Shown here: one piece after another, positions 50,332 to 59,809 of the stretch | Numbering within the stretch: position 1 is the first letter of the stretch | Layout of the letters: each line of letters starts with the position of its first letter | NCBI GenBank assembly: GCA_017536105.1 | Contig: JAFXRZ010000008.1 | Location: 62,001-126,000 of the forward strand | Direction: 5' to 3' | DNA: 64,000 nucleotides | Source: Ruminococcus sp. | GTDB lineage: Bacteria; Bacillota_A; Clostridia; Oscillospirales; Ruminococcaceae | Translations under genes and position numbers: made by a program | The notes under the pieces: model-generated | The model's input: the letters and a program-made list of their open reading frames with translations, nothing else | What the model was told of the DNA's origin: nothing | Databases searched by the model: none

Positions 50332-52785
50332 TCAGCCGAGAACTACCTCGACCTCATGCTCTGTGCCTGCATCGAATACGGGAAGAACGTTTCCGTTGAT
50401 CTTAACGCCGTCAACAACAACGCTCTTTACGCCCTTGCTTACATGATCGGGGTTCTTGATGGTGATGTTGTAGGTGTTGCCGCGGAACTTTCTTGTCAGC
50501 TTGTAGCCGTCCCAAGCCTCGGGGATGGAAGGATCGACTTTCAGTCCGTTGTAGTCGGGGACCATTCCGAGGATGTACTGCGAGATAGCAACGAAGTTCC
50601 AGGAAGCAGTACCTGTCAGCCAGCTGTTCTTGGCTTCGCCGTGTCTCTTGGCGTCCTTGCCTGCGATCATCTGAGCATAAACATAGGGCTCAGTCCTGTG
50701 CAGGTCGGAGATATCCTCAAGATATGCCGGAGCGATCTTGGAGTAATACTCGAATGCCTGATCTCCGCGGCCGATAGCAGCCTCAGCGCAGATTATCCAA
50801 GCGTTGTTGTGGCAGAAGATACCTGCGTTCTCCTTGTAGCCGCCGGGATAGGTCGAGATCTCGCCGTACTCTTTATAATACTTTGTGAATGCCGGATTGT
50901 TAAGCACAAGACCGTACTTGGAATCAAGGTACTTCTTGACGCTGTTCATCGTGATAACGTCCTTGCCGCTTTCCTTGCCGAGTCCGCCCATTACAGCGAA
51001 GCCCTGAGGCTCGATGAAGATCTTGCCTTCCTCGCACTCCTTGGAGCCCACCTTCTTGCCGAAGTCGTCGTAAGCACGGATGAACCATTCGCCGTCCCAG
51101 CCGTAGTCGAGAGTAGCCTTGTTCATCTTGTCGATCTCAGCCTGTGCAGCAGCAGCCTCGTCGTCGAGTCCCTTATACTTGCAGAGTGCAACGTACTCGG
51201 GTCCGATGAAGCTCATCATTGCAGCCACCATCACGGATTCTGCGATCTGGCTGAACTTCTTCTCGCCGTACTTGGGAGAAGTATAGGTCTGGAAGCTCTC
51301 GCCCGGTGTGTCGGAATGGCAGGAGAGGTTCAGGCAGTCGTTCCAGTCAGCTCTCATTGCAAGAGGCAGACCGTGAGGTCCTACGAACTTGGCAACGTGC
51401 CAGAAGCTCATCTTCAGGTGGTGCATCATGCTCTGAGCCTTGCTCTCGTCGTTGTCGTAGGGCACCTGCTCGTCCAGGATGCTGTAGTCGCCTGTCTCCT
51501 TTATGTACTGAGCTGTGGAGAGGATCATCCACAGCGGGTCATCCGAGAAGTCGCCGCCGATAGCGTCGTTGCCCTTCTTGGTGAGAGGCTGATACTGGTG
51601 ATAGCAGCCGCCGTCCTCAAACTGTGTTGCAGCGAGGTCGAGGATACGCTCTCTTGCTCTGTCGGGGATCTGGTGAACGAAGCCCAGGAGGTCCTGGTTG
51701 GAATCGCGGAAGCCCATGCCTCTGCCGATACCGCTCTCGAAGTAGGAAGCGGATCTGGACATATTGAATGTTACCATGCACTGATACTGGTTCCAGATAT
51801 TTACCATCCTGTTGAGCTTGTCGTCGGCAGTCTCAACATGATACTGGGAAAGCAGACCGTCCCAGTAAGCCTTGAGCTCTGCCAGAGCGGCGTCAGCCTT
51901 CTCGGCGGTGTTCATCGACTCGATCATGGCGTAAGCCTTGGACTTGTTCATGCTGCCGTCAGCGTTCCACTTGTCTGTGCCGTTCTCAACGTAGCCCAGG
52001 AGGAAGACAAGGCTCTTCTCTTCGCCGGCTGCAAGGGTGATGTCGAGGCAGTGGGAAGCAACGGGGCTCCAGCCGTCGGCAACGGAATTCTGAGGTTTGC
52101 CCTCGAAAACGGTGCCGGGATTTGCAAAGCCGTTGTAGATGCTGCCCATAAAGGTCTCTCTGTCGGTGTCGAAGCCGCAGATGTCGGCATTAACGGTATA
52201 GAATGCAAAATGATCGCGGCGCTCTTTATACTCGGTCTTGTGGAATATGGTGGAGCCTTCGATCTCAACTTCACCGGTGTTGAAGTTTCTCTGGAAATTC
52301 TCGCCGTCGTCGGAAGCATTCCAGAGGCACCACTCGAGGAAGGAGAAGAGCTTGAAGCTCTTAGCCTTATCAGAAGTGTTCTTGAGGACTACCTTCTGAA
52401 CTTCGCCGTTAAAATTCTGGGGAACGAAGAAGCTGACCTCAGCCGAAAGGCCGTTCTTTTCGCCCTTGATAACGGTGTAGCCGATACCGTGGCGGCAGGA
52501 ATAGCCGTCGAGCTCGGTCTTAACAGGGCTCCAGCCCGGAGACCAAACGCACTCGCCGTCATTGATATAGAAATACTTGCCACCCATATCGACGGGAACG
52601 TTATTATAGCGATAGCGGGTTATTCTCCTGAGACGTGCGTCCTTGAAGAAGCTGTAGCCTCCTGCTGTATTGGAGATGAGCGAGAAAAACTCCTGTGTTC
52701 CGAGGTAGTTGATCCAGGGATAGGGAGTTCTCGGGTTGGTGATGACATATTCCTTGTTTACGTCATCGAAGAAACCGAATTTCAT
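50332..52785 (-). CDS. Cellobiose phosphorylase (GH94)
   Basis: The protein has 817 residues, the normal length. It starts [21 protein letters not shown]. It has [16 protein letters not shown] and [15 protein letters not shown], the latter with the catalytic Asp of GH94. The enzyme splits cellobiose with phosphate to glucose 1-phosphate and glucose, saving ATP. There is no signal peptide, so imported cellobiose is the substrate. The start at 52785 has AAAGGTGG upstream. It is the last gene of an operon with a mutarotase-like and a membrane protein gene, which would interconvert the released sugar anomers. Confidence 0.92.
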   Translation of the reverse strand: MKFGFFDDVNKEYVITNPRTPYPWINYLGTQEFFSLISNTAGGYSFFKDARLRRITRYRYNNVPVDMGGKYFYINDGECVWSPGWSPVKTELDGYSCRHGIGYTVIKGEKNGLSAEVSFFVPQNFNGEVQKVVLKNTSDKAKSFKLFSFLEWCLWNASDDGENFQRNFNTGEVEIEGSTIFHKTEYKERRDHFAFYTVNADICGFDTDRETFMGSIYNGFANPGTVFEGKPQNSVADGWSPVASHCLDITLAAGEEKSLVFLLGYVENGTDKWNADGSMNKSKAYAMIESMNTAEKADAALAELKAYWDGLLSQYHVETADDKLNRMVNIWNQYQCMVTFNMSRSASYFESGIGRGMGFRDSNQDLLGFVHQIPDRARERILDLAATQFEDGGCYHQYQPLTKKGNDAIGGDFSDDPLWMILSTAQYIKETGDYSILDEQVPYDNDESKAQSMMHHLKMSFWHVAKFVGPHGLPLAMRADWNDCLNLSCHSDTPGESFQTYTSPKYGEKKFSQIAESVMVAAMMSFIGPEYVALCKYKGLDDEAAAAQAEIDKMNKATLDYGWDGEWFIRAYDDFGKKVGSKECEEGKIFIEPQGFAVMGGLGKESGKDVITMNSVKKYLDSKYGLVLNNPAFTKYYKEYGEISTYPGGYKENAGIFCHNNAWIICAEAAIGRGDQAFEYYSKIAPAYLEDISDLHRTEPYVYAQMIAGKDAKRHGEAKNSWLTGTASWNFVAISQYILGMVPDYNGLKVDPSIPEAWDGYKLTRKFRGNTYNITIKNPDHVSKGVKSVVVDGVKINGNVLPVFDAGTEHEVEVVLG

Positions 52786-52842
52786 AGAAATTCCACCTTT
52801 CATAAGTTATGTATAAAAATTTATTTCCATAAATTATTACCG

Positions 52843-53511
52843 TTATTTACTGAAGCCTACGCTTTCATAGATCACCGAGTATTCATAGTAGGTGACGTCG
52901 ATCTCGGAGCTGTATAGAGCGGCATCGCTGTATCCGCCGTATTCCGATCCGTCGATGAGACGCCAACTCCTCGAAAGATAGGTCTTGTTCGAGGGAGTGG
53001 GTTCGCCGTCTTTGAGCTCGCTGTATTTTTCCTTCGGGATAACGAGAACGATACTGTCAGAGGAGCCTTCTTCGTCGAACACCAGCAGGCATTTGCCGTC
53101 CTGCATACACGTCACATAGCTGCTTACGGTGACTTCCGTGGGGTGTTTCAGCTCGGAGCTTATCTTTATAACTGCGCTTGCCGGAACGAATATCCCGTAA
53201 AGGACTATCAGCCCTGCGGCTATGGTGAATACCAGCTGAAAGATCGAGCTTTCGCGCCCTTTCCAGGTCTTTATCACCAGAAAGATAAATACCGCCAAAG
53301 CCACCAGAGAAAAGGCCAGCGTTGCGATGTTTATGCTCTTAAAGCCTTCCACCGTAGCTTTTCCGCCGAGGAGATCGGCTTTGTCCAGCGCATCTTTCCT
53401 CAGCCAGCGAGCGATCAGATAAGTGAGGGCGAAGCCTGCAAAGAATGCAGCCCATTTTCTTTCTTCAAATCTCGTTTCCCGTATCTTATCGAGGTCAAAA
53501 AATCCGTCCAT
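52843..53511 (-). CDS. Hypothetical membrane protein in the cellobiose phosphorylase operon
   Basis: The protein has 222 residues with three hydrophobic segments (about residues 20-36, 62-82 and 93-113) and a C-terminal extracytoplasmic or cytosolic domain of about 100 residues (LLVFDEEGSSDSIVLVIPKEKY). No family was recognised. It lies 57 bases upstream of the phosphorylase and 9 bases after the mutarotase-like gene. It may be a structural or regulatory partner, but nothing in the sequence proves a link to sugar transport. Confidence 0.6.
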   Translation of the reverse strand: MDGFFDLDKIRETRFEERKWAAFFAGFALTYLIARWLRKDALDKADLLGGKATVEGFKSINIATLAFSLVALAVFIFLVIKTWKGRESSIFQLVFTIAAGLIVLYGIFVPASAVIKISSELKHPTEVTVSSYVTCMQDGKCLLVFDEEGSSDSIVLVIPKEKYSELKDGEPTPSNKTYLSRSWRLIDGSEYGGYSDAALYSSEIDVTYYEYSVIYESVGFSK

Positions 53512-53520
53512 GCCGCTTGG

Positions 53521-54540
53521 TTATCCGATCGTGAAAAATCTCTGCCAGCACTGGTAGCTCTCGCCTTTTTTGAGCTCCTGATATCCGCTGACATCGCCCT
53601 TGAGCTTAAGGTTTGCCGAGTTTATCATGGCTGTCATGGGCTCGGGGCAGAAGAATCCGGCTGTGCCGCGGCAGTTCCAGACGTTCCAGAACCTGTATTC
53701 CTTGGATACCTCGTTGCACACCCGCTTGCCTGTGATCTTGTCGGTGACTACGGCCCCGTAGAAGGGCTTGCCGTCAAGGTCGGTGGTCTCGGCGGTGTAC
53801 ATCTCGTTGTTTATAGTGTGGAGAACGGGATGCATGGAGCCGTTGGGATAGCGCTTGTCTCTGCTTGTGAGAGGCAGGAGCTGCTCCGTTGGCAGGCATC
53901 TTTCGTTGAGCTCGCATCTCTCGCCCACAGCTATCCTGAGCCTCATGCCCTTCTGCTTGCCTCCGGGAGTTATCGGAGCGCTGAGGCAGGTGTGGGTGCA
54001 TACCGAGACAGGCAGCCGCTTGTCCGAAAGATTGTCGAGGATAACGGTCTGCTTCAGACCTTCCTCCTCCGAGAGCTCATATTTATATGTGAGCTTGAAA
54101 TCAAGAGGGAAGTACTCATACATCTTGTCGGTCTTGTCGAAGGTGTATGAGGTCACGCACACGGCTTTGTCACCCTGAACTTCTGCAAGCTCCAGCTTGT
54201 GCTCTCTGTCGTGTACCCAGCCGTGGATGAAATTATTGAGCTTGGGCTCGTTTATCGGCAGGTGATAGGTAGCGTCACTGGTCTTTAGGGTACCGCCGTC
54301 AAAGCGGTTCGGGAGATAAAGCGTAGGCAGACCCCAGAGGACTCTTGCCTTGTTGATCTCTTTCAATGTTGCCTTTTCCGACCAGCGGAACACTTCAATG
54401 TTGTTTTCGGTATCGAAAAGCCTGAGAACGCAGCTGCCGATAGCCGGTGCCACAATGGCAAAATAACGCCCTGCGGTAAGCTTAACACAGTCAACGCCCT
54501 TGCACTTGAACGCGGTCTCTGCCGAAAGTTCCATATCCAT
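53521..54540 (-). CDS. Aldose 1-epimerase-like protein
   Basis: The protein has 339 residues. PTLYLPNRFDGGTLKT, PKLNNFIHGWVHD (the His expected near residue 110) and CTHTCLSAP place it in the galactose-mutarotase-like superfamily, and FCPEPMTAMINSANL contains the C-terminal acidic motif. It may interconvert glucose or cellobiose anomers, but the family also holds sugar-phosphate epimerases. It is the first gene of the operon, with a promoter at 54598-54626 and a GGAGACAG ribosome site. Confidence 0.78.
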   Translation of the reverse strand: MDMELSAETAFKCKGVDCVKLTAGRYFAIVAPAIGSCVLRLFDTENNIEVFRWSEKATLKEINKARVLWGLPTLYLPNRFDGGTLKTSDATYHLPINEPKLNNFIHGWVHDREHKLELAEVQGDKAVCVTSYTFDKTDKMYEYFPLDFKLTYKYELSEEEGLKQTVILDNLSDKRLPVSVCTHTCLSAPITPGGKQKGMRLRIAVGERCELNERCLPTEQLLPLTSRDKRYPNGSMHPVLHTINNEMYTAETTDLDGKPFYGAVVTDKITGKRVCNEVSKEYRFWNVWNCRGTAGFFCPEPMTAMINSANLKLKGDVSGYQELKKGESYQCWQRFFTIG

Positions 54541-54578
54541 CTGTCTCCTTTGCCGTACCTGCGCCGTTTCCGGCAGCT

Positions 54579-54588
54579 TAAACGTTTA
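54579..54588. promoter_or_regulatory. TAAACGTTTA palindrome, candidate LacI-family operator
   Basis: A perfect 10-base palindrome with the AAACGTTT core typical of LacI-family operators. It lies about 10 bases downstream of the -10 box, where a bound repressor would block the phosphorylase operon. Confidence 0.5.
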
Positions 54589-54597
54589 TATACAACA

Positions 54598-54626
54598 ATT
54601 ATACCATATTTGCTTTGGATTGTCCA
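54598..54626 (-). promoter_or_regulatory. Promoter of the cellobiose phosphorylase operon
   Basis: Minus strand: TGGACA, 17-base spacer, TATAAT, about 60 bases upstream of the mutarotase-like start. Confidence 0.85.
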
Positions 54627-54721
54627 GTATTTTTTAACTTTTTTTATAAAAAGATTTTAACATTATTTATAAGAAGAAAAAGCCCCGATGCAGAGCTTTT
54701 TTCTCCGCAAAGGGGTGTATT

Positions 54722-55696
54722 TCATTGCTTTCTTATGCTTATCTCTCCGCTGAGGACGGTCTTTTTTTCGCCGTTTTCGGTCCGGACCAGCAGCCGGCAG
54801 CTGTCGTCAACGTCCTCGAGAACGCAGCTGTAGGAGCTCTCTCCGCTGATGACCCTGATCTTCTCGCCTTTCCACATCAGCCTGCTGCGGTAGCTTTCGA
54901 GGAAGCTCCTGCTTTCGAGCTCGCGGTAGTATCTCATCAGCCTTCTCAGCACATCTCCGGCAAGCCTGTTCCGCAGATCGCCCTCGGCCGAATCGAAAAC
55001 AGCCGCTGCAACCTCCCGGAGCTCTTCGGGGAAACCGCCCTTCGGCTCGCAGGCGTTTATCCCGATGCCCACTATCGCATATTCGAGACCGCCGTTCTCA
55101 AGTGAGACAGAAGCCTCGGTCAGGATCCCGCAGATCTTCCTGTCTCCGATATAAACGTCGTTCACCCATTTGATGCCGCATTTTTTGCCGGAGGCTGCTT
55201 CAACCGCCTCTGCCACAGCGGCTGCGGCTGCGGTGGTTATGAGAGTTGCCTGCTCTGCCGGAAGGTCTGTCCTCAGCAGCAGGCTCATGTAAAGCCCTGT
55301 GTCCTCCGGGGAATAAAAGCTCCTGCCGAGCCGTCCCTTGCCTGCCGTCTGAGCCCCGGCGATGATCGCCGTTCCCTCGCAGGCTCCCGAGACAGCAGCC
55401 TCACGAAGCCTTGTATTGGTTGAATCCACGGACTTGAAGACCTCGGGAAAGACAGTATCTTTCGCCTCTCCCAGATATTTTTTTATCCCGGCTGCGGTGA
55501 GCATATCGCTTTTTTCTTCGAGCCTGTAGCCCCGGTTCGTGACAGCCGAGATAGCATAGCCTTCCTTTTGCAAAGCTCTCACGGCTTTCCAGACAGCACC
55601 TCTCGTGCAGCCAAGCTCCTTTGCCAGCTCTTCTCCCGAGACGAATCCTCCCCGGTTTTCCGCAAGGAGTGCGGCAAGCCTTTCCCGGGTGTTCAT
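54722..55696 (-). CDS. birA: Biotin--protein ligase with N-terminal HTH (BirA)
   Basis: The protein has 324 residues. The N-terminal HTH (residues about 5-65: FVSGEELAKELGCTRGAVWKAV) is the repressor domain. The ligase domain contains AGAQTAGKGRLGRSF and CGIKWVNDVYIGDRKICGIL, the biotinyl-AMP and biotin sites. It attaches biotin to carboxylases and represses biotin genes. No bio genes are seen nearby. The start overlaps the DUF4261 stop by 4 bases. Confidence 0.92.
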   Translation of the reverse strand: MNTRERLAALLAENRGGFVSGEELAKELGCTRGAVWKAVRALQKEGYAISAVTNRGYRLEEKSDMLTAAGIKKYLGEAKDTVFPEVFKSVDSTNTRLREAAVSGACEGTAIIAGAQTAGKGRLGRSFYSPEDTGLYMSLLLRTDLPAEQATLITTAAAAAVAEAVEAASGKKCGIKWVNDVYIGDRKICGILTEASVSLENGGLEYAIVGIGINACEPKGGFPEELREVAAAVFDSAEGDLRNRLAGDVLRRLMRYYRELESRSFLESYRSRLMWKGEKIRVISGESSYSCVLEDVDDSCRLLVRTENGEKKTVLSGEISIRKQ

Positions 55697-56490
55697 TGCA
55701 GGTTCTTGAAGCCTATCTTAAGGCTCTCTCCGTCAATGCTGACGGCATCGGAAAGCGCTATTGGCAGCTTTTCGTCATCGGAGAAGCCAATAGTCTCGCC
55801 GTCCTTGAGCTCCACATCTTCGCTGATGACATACTCGGCGATAGAAACGAGAAAACCGAAAAGCTCCGCAGGCTGAGCGCTTGTCCCGACGACCTCGATC
55901 TCTTCCTTGCCGAAACGCCTGAGTCCGCAGGTGAAGCCGTTGAGCACGCTGCCCTTTTCTCCCTGGGTGATATACATTCCCGCATGGACCAGCAGGGGAG
56001 TGGGCAGATCACCGTCCTTGAGCATCTCCGCTATCTTTATATAGTAATCTTTCTCATATACCGTCGGGTTCTGGTAGAAGCCGATAGCGTTCTTGAGCTT
56101 CATCGCCGAGCTTGCGATCTTCACAAGGAGCAGAGCCTGTTCGAGAGGCTGGCCTCTGTCCATGACCGCCGTCAGCAGGTGAGCCTTGTGTTTTGAGACT
56201 TCCTTTTCTCCCTCTCCCCATAGAACATTGTTCTTTGCGCAGCTCTCAGCTTCGCCGTTTGGAACGGGGTTCGGCATCAGCGAGCAGGCAGCCATAAGAT
56301 CGCCGCAGCGGAAAACCACGGCTCCGTCCTTGGGATCCTCCTTGAACTCTATCTGCCAGTCCTCTTTGAGGTAGTGGCGGAACCTCGGCCAGTCGAAGTT
56401 GGCGTCGGTGAAAAGCGCAAAGCCAAGTGAGGCGGTGCCCTTTTTTTCGTTGGTGTTGTCAACTGCATTTTCGTTGATGTTTTCGCTCAT
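55693..56490 (-). CDS. DUF4261 protein
   Basis: The protein has 265 residues. LGFALFTDANFDWPRFRHYLKEDW at the start and the later CAKNNVLWGEGEKEVSKHKAHLL region match the DUF4261 family, of unknown function. There is no signal peptide. The start at 56490 has AAAGGAAAG upstream. It is co-transcribed with birA (4-base overlap). Confidence 0.72.
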   Translation of the reverse strand: MSENINENAVDNTNEKKGTASLGFALFTDANFDWPRFRHYLKEDWQIEFKEDPKDGAVVFRCGDLMAACSLMPNPVPNGEAESCAKNNVLWGEGEKEVSKHKAHLLTAVMDRGQPLEQALLLVKIASSAMKLKNAIGFYQNPTVYEKDYYIKIAEMLKDGDLPTPLLVHAGMYITQGEKGSVLNGFTCGLRRFGKEEIEVVGTSAQPAELFGFLVSIAEYVISEDVELKDGETIGFSDDEKLPIALSDAVSIDGESLKIGFKNLQ

Positions 56491-56549
56491 TTTATTCTTT
56501 CCTTTCAGTAAGAGATACTTTGTACAGACAAACAAACGGGCGAATGTTT

Positions 56550-56587
56550 AAGGCAACACCGCATTTGAGATGTGCGGTGTTGCCTTT
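56550..56587 (-). terminator. Terminator after the phosphoribosyltransferase gene
   Basis: AAGGCAACACCGCA and TGCGGTGTTGCCTT form a near-perfect long stem. Confidence 0.9.
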
Positions 56588-56603
56588 TGTCCGCCCTTGA
56601 TCG

Positions 56604-57233
56604 TCAGATCTTTGAATAGCCGAAGCTGTTTATCAGCGCATCTACCTTTCTGCCGTCAGCGCACATCGGGCAGGTGGTGGAGCTGTAGCTGTCGTATTTA
56701 GGCAGGTCCTCGGAATAGAAGATCGCGTGTACGGGGATGTTGTGGGATTCCTTTATAGCCGAGAAGATAGCGCCTATGGCTGCAAGATGACCGTTGTAAT
56801 ATTTCAGGCAGTCAACTGCACGGACGATGCTCTTGCCCGTGGAAGCTGAGGAGATCAGCAGGAGCACCTGCTTGCCCCAGATCTGCTTCTGGGTGTTGTC
56901 CCGGAAGATCATCTGGTTGTTCATGTTGAGCTCGGGAGTTACCACAGCGATGTCAGCGCCTCTGTTTATGCCCTGCTCGGACAGGCTCTCCGCAAGGAAA
57001 GCTCCCAGCATCTCTGTTCCCTCAAGGCAGATTATCGTGTCGATATGGGTCGAGGTGTAGGTGCCTGCAAGCTCCTTTGCAGCTTCGTTTGCCATCTTGT
57101 GGCTGGTCTTTATCGAGGTCATGTCAACGTAGTAATTGACATGGGAGTGGTTGGTGGCGAAATGTCCGGGAATGATGCCGATCTTGATGCGGTTGTTCCT
57201 GGTGTTGGTTATAGTCTGTATCCTGTTTTCCAT
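56604..57233 (-). CDS. Phosphoribosyltransferase (orotate-type family)
   Basis: The protein has 209 residues. TIICLEGTEMLGAFLAESL and LLLISSASTGKSIVRAVDCL (near residue 125, in the position of the PRPP loop) match the type I phosphoribosyltransferase fold. The C-terminal CPMCADG adds a possible metal knuckle. The acidic pair that normally precedes the PRPP loop is replaced by ISS, so the substrate and even activity are uncertain. It has its own promoter and a strong GGAGG ribosome site. Confidence 0.75.
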   Translation of the reverse strand: MENRIQTITNTRNNRIKIGIIPGHFATNHSHVNYYVDMTSIKTSHKMANEAAKELAGTYTSTHIDTIICLEGTEMLGAFLAESLSEQGINRGADIAVVTPELNMNNQMIFRDNTQKQIWGKQVLLLISSASTGKSIVRAVDCLKYYNGHLAAIGAIFSAIKESHNIPVHAIFYSEDLPKYDSYSSTTCPMCADGRKVDALINSFGYSKI

Positions 57234-57268
57234 ATAGATACCTCCGTGAAATAATAATCTACCTTAAC

Positions 57269-57297
57269 ATTATATCACAGAACTGTTCATATTTCAA
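57269..57297 (-). promoter_or_regulatory. Promoter of the phosphoribosyltransferase gene
   Basis: Minus strand: TTGAAA, 17-base spacer, TATAAT, about 40 bases upstream of the start. Confidence 0.85.
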
Positions 57298-57350
57298 GCA
57301 CCGCCCTGCCAAAAACATACACCTATTTTTGTATATTTTGCTAAACCGTG

Positions 57351-57782
57351 TCAGAGCTGACCGGATATCTTGTCCATGAATTCCTGCATCTTGCTCTCAA
57401 AATATCCTGCCGGGATGAGAGCTATGCCCACCTCGTCGCTGAGGACCATGAGCCTGTCTCCGCCTTTGAAGGAGAACTGATCTCTTGCCGCCTTTGGAAT
57501 GACTATCTGCCCTCTGTCTCCGATAGTGACAGTCCCCCAGATGTTCTTTCCGGTGGGCGCCGGAGGTATTATCCCGATGCCGTCGGCGGTCTCGGTCTTC
57601 ATCAGGCCGTCGATAGTCACCCCATAGACCTGCGCCAGCAGCGAAGCCTTTTCGATGTCGGGGATGGTGGAGCCGTTTTCCCATTTTGCATAAGCCTGCC
57701 TGGAAATACCGATCTTTTCGGCTATCTGCTCCTGTGAGTAGCCGCTGAGTTTTCTCAGCATTATAAGATTGTCTTTCAGCAT
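57351..57782 (-). CDS. Xre-type HTH regulator fused to a SpoVT/AbrB-like domain
   Basis: The protein has 143 residues. Residues 5-62 form an Xre HTH (LRKLSGYSQEQIAEKIGISRQAYAKWENG). Residues about 80-125 form a SpoVT-AbrB swapped-hairpin fold (WGTVTIGDRGQIVIPKAARDQF). It is thus a regulator with two DNA-binding folds. It lies 12 bases downstream of the ABC permease and is probably the transporter's own regulator. Confidence 0.85.
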   Translation of the reverse strand: MLKDNLIMLRKLSGYSQEQIAEKIGISRQAYAKWENGSTIPDIEKASLLAQVYGVTIDGLMKTETADGIGIIPPAPTGKNIWGTVTIGDRGQIVIPKAARDQFSFKGGDRLMVLSDEVGIALIPAGYFESKMQEFMDKISGQL

Positions 57783-57794
57783 ATCTCCACCCCT

Positions 57795-58448
57795 TTATAA
57801 GTCTATCATTTCAAATCTCTTGCACGAAAGCTTGTATGCCCAAAGCGTCAGCAGGATATATGAGATCGTCCCGCAAAGCAGCAGCGATACCTGCAAAACT
57901 ATATGGTCGAAGCCGAAAGCGTTCACAGCCTCAAGCCCCGGGATGTGGTGCAGGGATTCAGCAATACCGATCAGCAGAAAGCAGACGATTATGTGAGTTA
58001 CGAAGGGCTTTCCGAGCTTGTAGCCCGTCTTGAAAAATCCTCCGATAAAGATAAGATTGAACAAACCGAAGAGAAGAAATGCCATGCCGAGGAAGAACAG
58101 GTTTGCGTTCATCAAAGCGTTCTCGCGGTAAGCCTTGGCTTCGGAAAGCACCGTCATGCGGACAAGGGTCAGAGAGGACATAACTGCCATGCCGCACAGC
58201 TCGATAAATACCGAAAACTGGAATTTGCCCTTTACCACATCGTGCTTAGCAACGGGGAGCAGAGCGAAATAAACGATGTCATTCGCCTCTCTGGCGCTCT
58301 GGAAGCTCTGGAAGATGCCCATGGAGATGAAGAACGCTCCGCAGAGAACGGGATACCCCGGCAGCATCGCCATAACTCCGAAAGCGATGAACAGATAGGA
58401 CAGTATCGATGCGCTGAGCTTCAGCTCTTTTTTCAGCAGTGCGTTCAT
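57795..58448 (-). CDS. ABC-2-type transporter permease
   Basis: The protein has 217 residues with six hydrophobic segments, the first at about 12-42 (ILSYLFIAFGVMAMLPGYPVLCGAFFI) and the last near the C-terminus. The SAREANDIVYFALLPVAKHDVV region is typical of ABC-2 permeases. It overlaps the ATPase gene by 4 bases (ATGA), so the two form one exporter. The cargo is unknown; many such pairs export lantibiotics or bacitracin-like peptides. Confidence 0.75.
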   Translation of the reverse strand: MNALLKKELKLSASILSYLFIAFGVMAMLPGYPVLCGAFFISMGIFQSFQSAREANDIVYFALLPVAKHDVVKGKFQFSVFIELCGMAVMSSLTLVRMTVLSEAKAYRENALMNANLFFLGMAFLLFGLFNLIFIGGFFKTGYKLGKPFVTHIIVCFLLIGIAESLHHIPGLEAVNAFGFDHIVLQVSLLLCGTISYILLTLWAYKLSCKRFEMIDL

Positions 58449-59164
58449 GACCTCGCCTCCCTCTCCAGCCTCAGGAATATCTCTTCAAGAGTCTCGCCGG
58501 GCTCTCCGAGATCGCGGATAAGATCCGTTTTCGGGCAGCTTGCCTTGATCTCTCCGCGGCTGATGTAAATAATGTTATCGGCGCAGCGTTCAAGGTCGGA
58601 GGTGATGTGCGTCGAAAAAAGTATGGTCGATCCGTGGTCTTTCAGCGTCGTGAAAACCTCCAGCAGCTCGTCCCTGGAAAAGGGGTCGAGTCCGCTCGTG
58701 GGCTCGTCAAGGATAAGAACCTCGGCCTTGTGGGAAAGAGCGAGCAGCAGGTTGAATTTCACCTTCATGCCCTCGGAAAGCTCCAAGGGCTTTTTGTTTT
58801 CGTCAAGGCAGAACAGGGACATATATTTCCTGTAAGACTCCTCGTCCCAGCTGCGGTAAAAGCTCTTGGTAACCTCGGCGATCTGCCGGATAGTCTTTCT
58901 CGGATACCAGCTGACAGTGCCGGTGGAATAGCCGATGCGCTGTTTGATCTCGGATTCGCTGCCGGAAAGGGGCAGACCGAAATAGCTAATCTCTCCGCTG
59001 TCCGTGTGGATGAGATTCAGCATGGACTTTATAGTGGTGGTCTTGCCTGCACCGTTGCGGCCGATGAAGCCGGTGATCTTTCCGCTCTCGAGCGAGAAAG
59101 AAACATCGTTCAGCCGAAATTCGGGGTAAGTCTTGCAAACGTTTTTCAACTCAACAATATTCAT
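58445..59164 (-). CDS. ABC transporter ATP-binding protein
   Basis: The protein has 239 residues. Walker A GRNGAGKTTT (near residue 37), a degenerate signature ELSEGMKVKFNLLLAL, Walker B EVLILDEPTSGLD and the His in FSTHI mark a complete ABC ATPase. The start at 59164 has the perfect ribosome site CAGGAGGCAGCT. It is the first gene of a three-gene transporter-regulator operon. Confidence 0.9.
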   Translation of the reverse strand: MNIVELKNVCKTYPEFRLNDVSFSLESGKITGFIGRNGAGKTTTIKSMLNLIHTDSGEISYFGLPLSGSESEIKQRIGYSTGTVSWYPRKTIRQIAEVTKSFYRSWDEESYRKYMSLFCLDENKKPLELSEGMKVKFNLLLALSHKAEVLILDEPTSGLDPFSRDELLEVFTTLKDHGSTILFSTHITSDLERCADNIIYISRGEIKASCPKTDLIRDLGEPGETLEEIFLRLEREARS

Positions 59165-59195
59165 AGCTGCCTCCTGTGGTGTGATTTCTGTGAAT

Positions 59196-59224
59196 ATGGT
59201 AACATACGGTTGCGTAAAAGTCAA
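59196..59224 (-). promoter_or_regulatory. Promoter of the ABC transporter/regulator operon
   Basis: Minus strand: TTGACT, 17-base spacer, TACCAT. GGTTGCGT occurs twice on the plus strand, within the promoter (59208-59215) and upstream (59256-59263), and may be an operator pair for the Xre/AbrB protein. Confidence 0.6.
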
Positions 59225-59648
59225 CCAACCAAAGATAACACGCAATGCCTGTTTTGGTTGCGTTTTTCGTAAATTTCACAGTTCGTGCTGCGATATTGCG
59301 GGGCCGATGGAAACTTGTACCGCCTCTTTGTGCAGAATGACGAAGTGATCCTGCCGTTCGACAGGCCGAAAAAGTATGTCTCTTTTTGCAACTGTGCGAA
59401 AAATTACCCGATTGAAAAATCCGGGTGCGGTTTTTCGGGAGTTTTGGCCGTGAAGTTTTTCTTGGATCTGTGTCGGATAAGGTCAGAAGGGAGTTTTTTT
59501 GTACTTGATCTGTTACAAATTGTTGAAATTCGTAACAAAACAGTTACAACTGTCCAAAACATTACACGCAAATGATTACTGACGAGTTACGATTTTCGTT
59601 CAAAACGGAGAAAATTTTGTTTGGAGCGCAAAATTACATTATTTACTA
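59225..59648. other. AT-rich divergent intergenic region upstream of murA
   Basis: It lies between the ABC operon and the murA promoter. It contains an imperfect inverted repeat TGTTACAAATT (59511-59521) and AATTCGTAACA (59527-59537). I see no credible gene; a short GTG-started frame near 59285 has no ribosome site or family match. Confidence 0.5.
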
Positions 59649-59677
59649 TTGATTTTTTAGTGCATTTGTGTTAAAAT
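59649..59677 (+). promoter_or_regulatory. Promoter of murA
   Basis: TTGATT, 17-base spacer, TAAAAT, with an extended leader of about 125 bases before the start codon. Confidence 0.8.
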
Positions 59678-59809
59678 ATTATTGTCTTTTGAAGCGAATT
59701 ATGTCGCAGAGCGTAAAATGCCCTGCGATGCCTATATATTTTATTACTCTGCACGGCGTAAATGCGTGCTTTGCGGCTGAGACCGCAACTCACAAGGAGA
59801 GTGTTCACT

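Noticed and set aside
50356..52917. An 853-codon open frame opposite cellobiose phosphorylase
   Set aside because: Same antisense effect; the minus-strand gene has the GH94 signature and operon context.
59285..59575. A 96-codon GTG-started frame upstream of murA
   Set aside because: No ribosome site, no family match, and it lies in an AT-rich divergent regulatory region.
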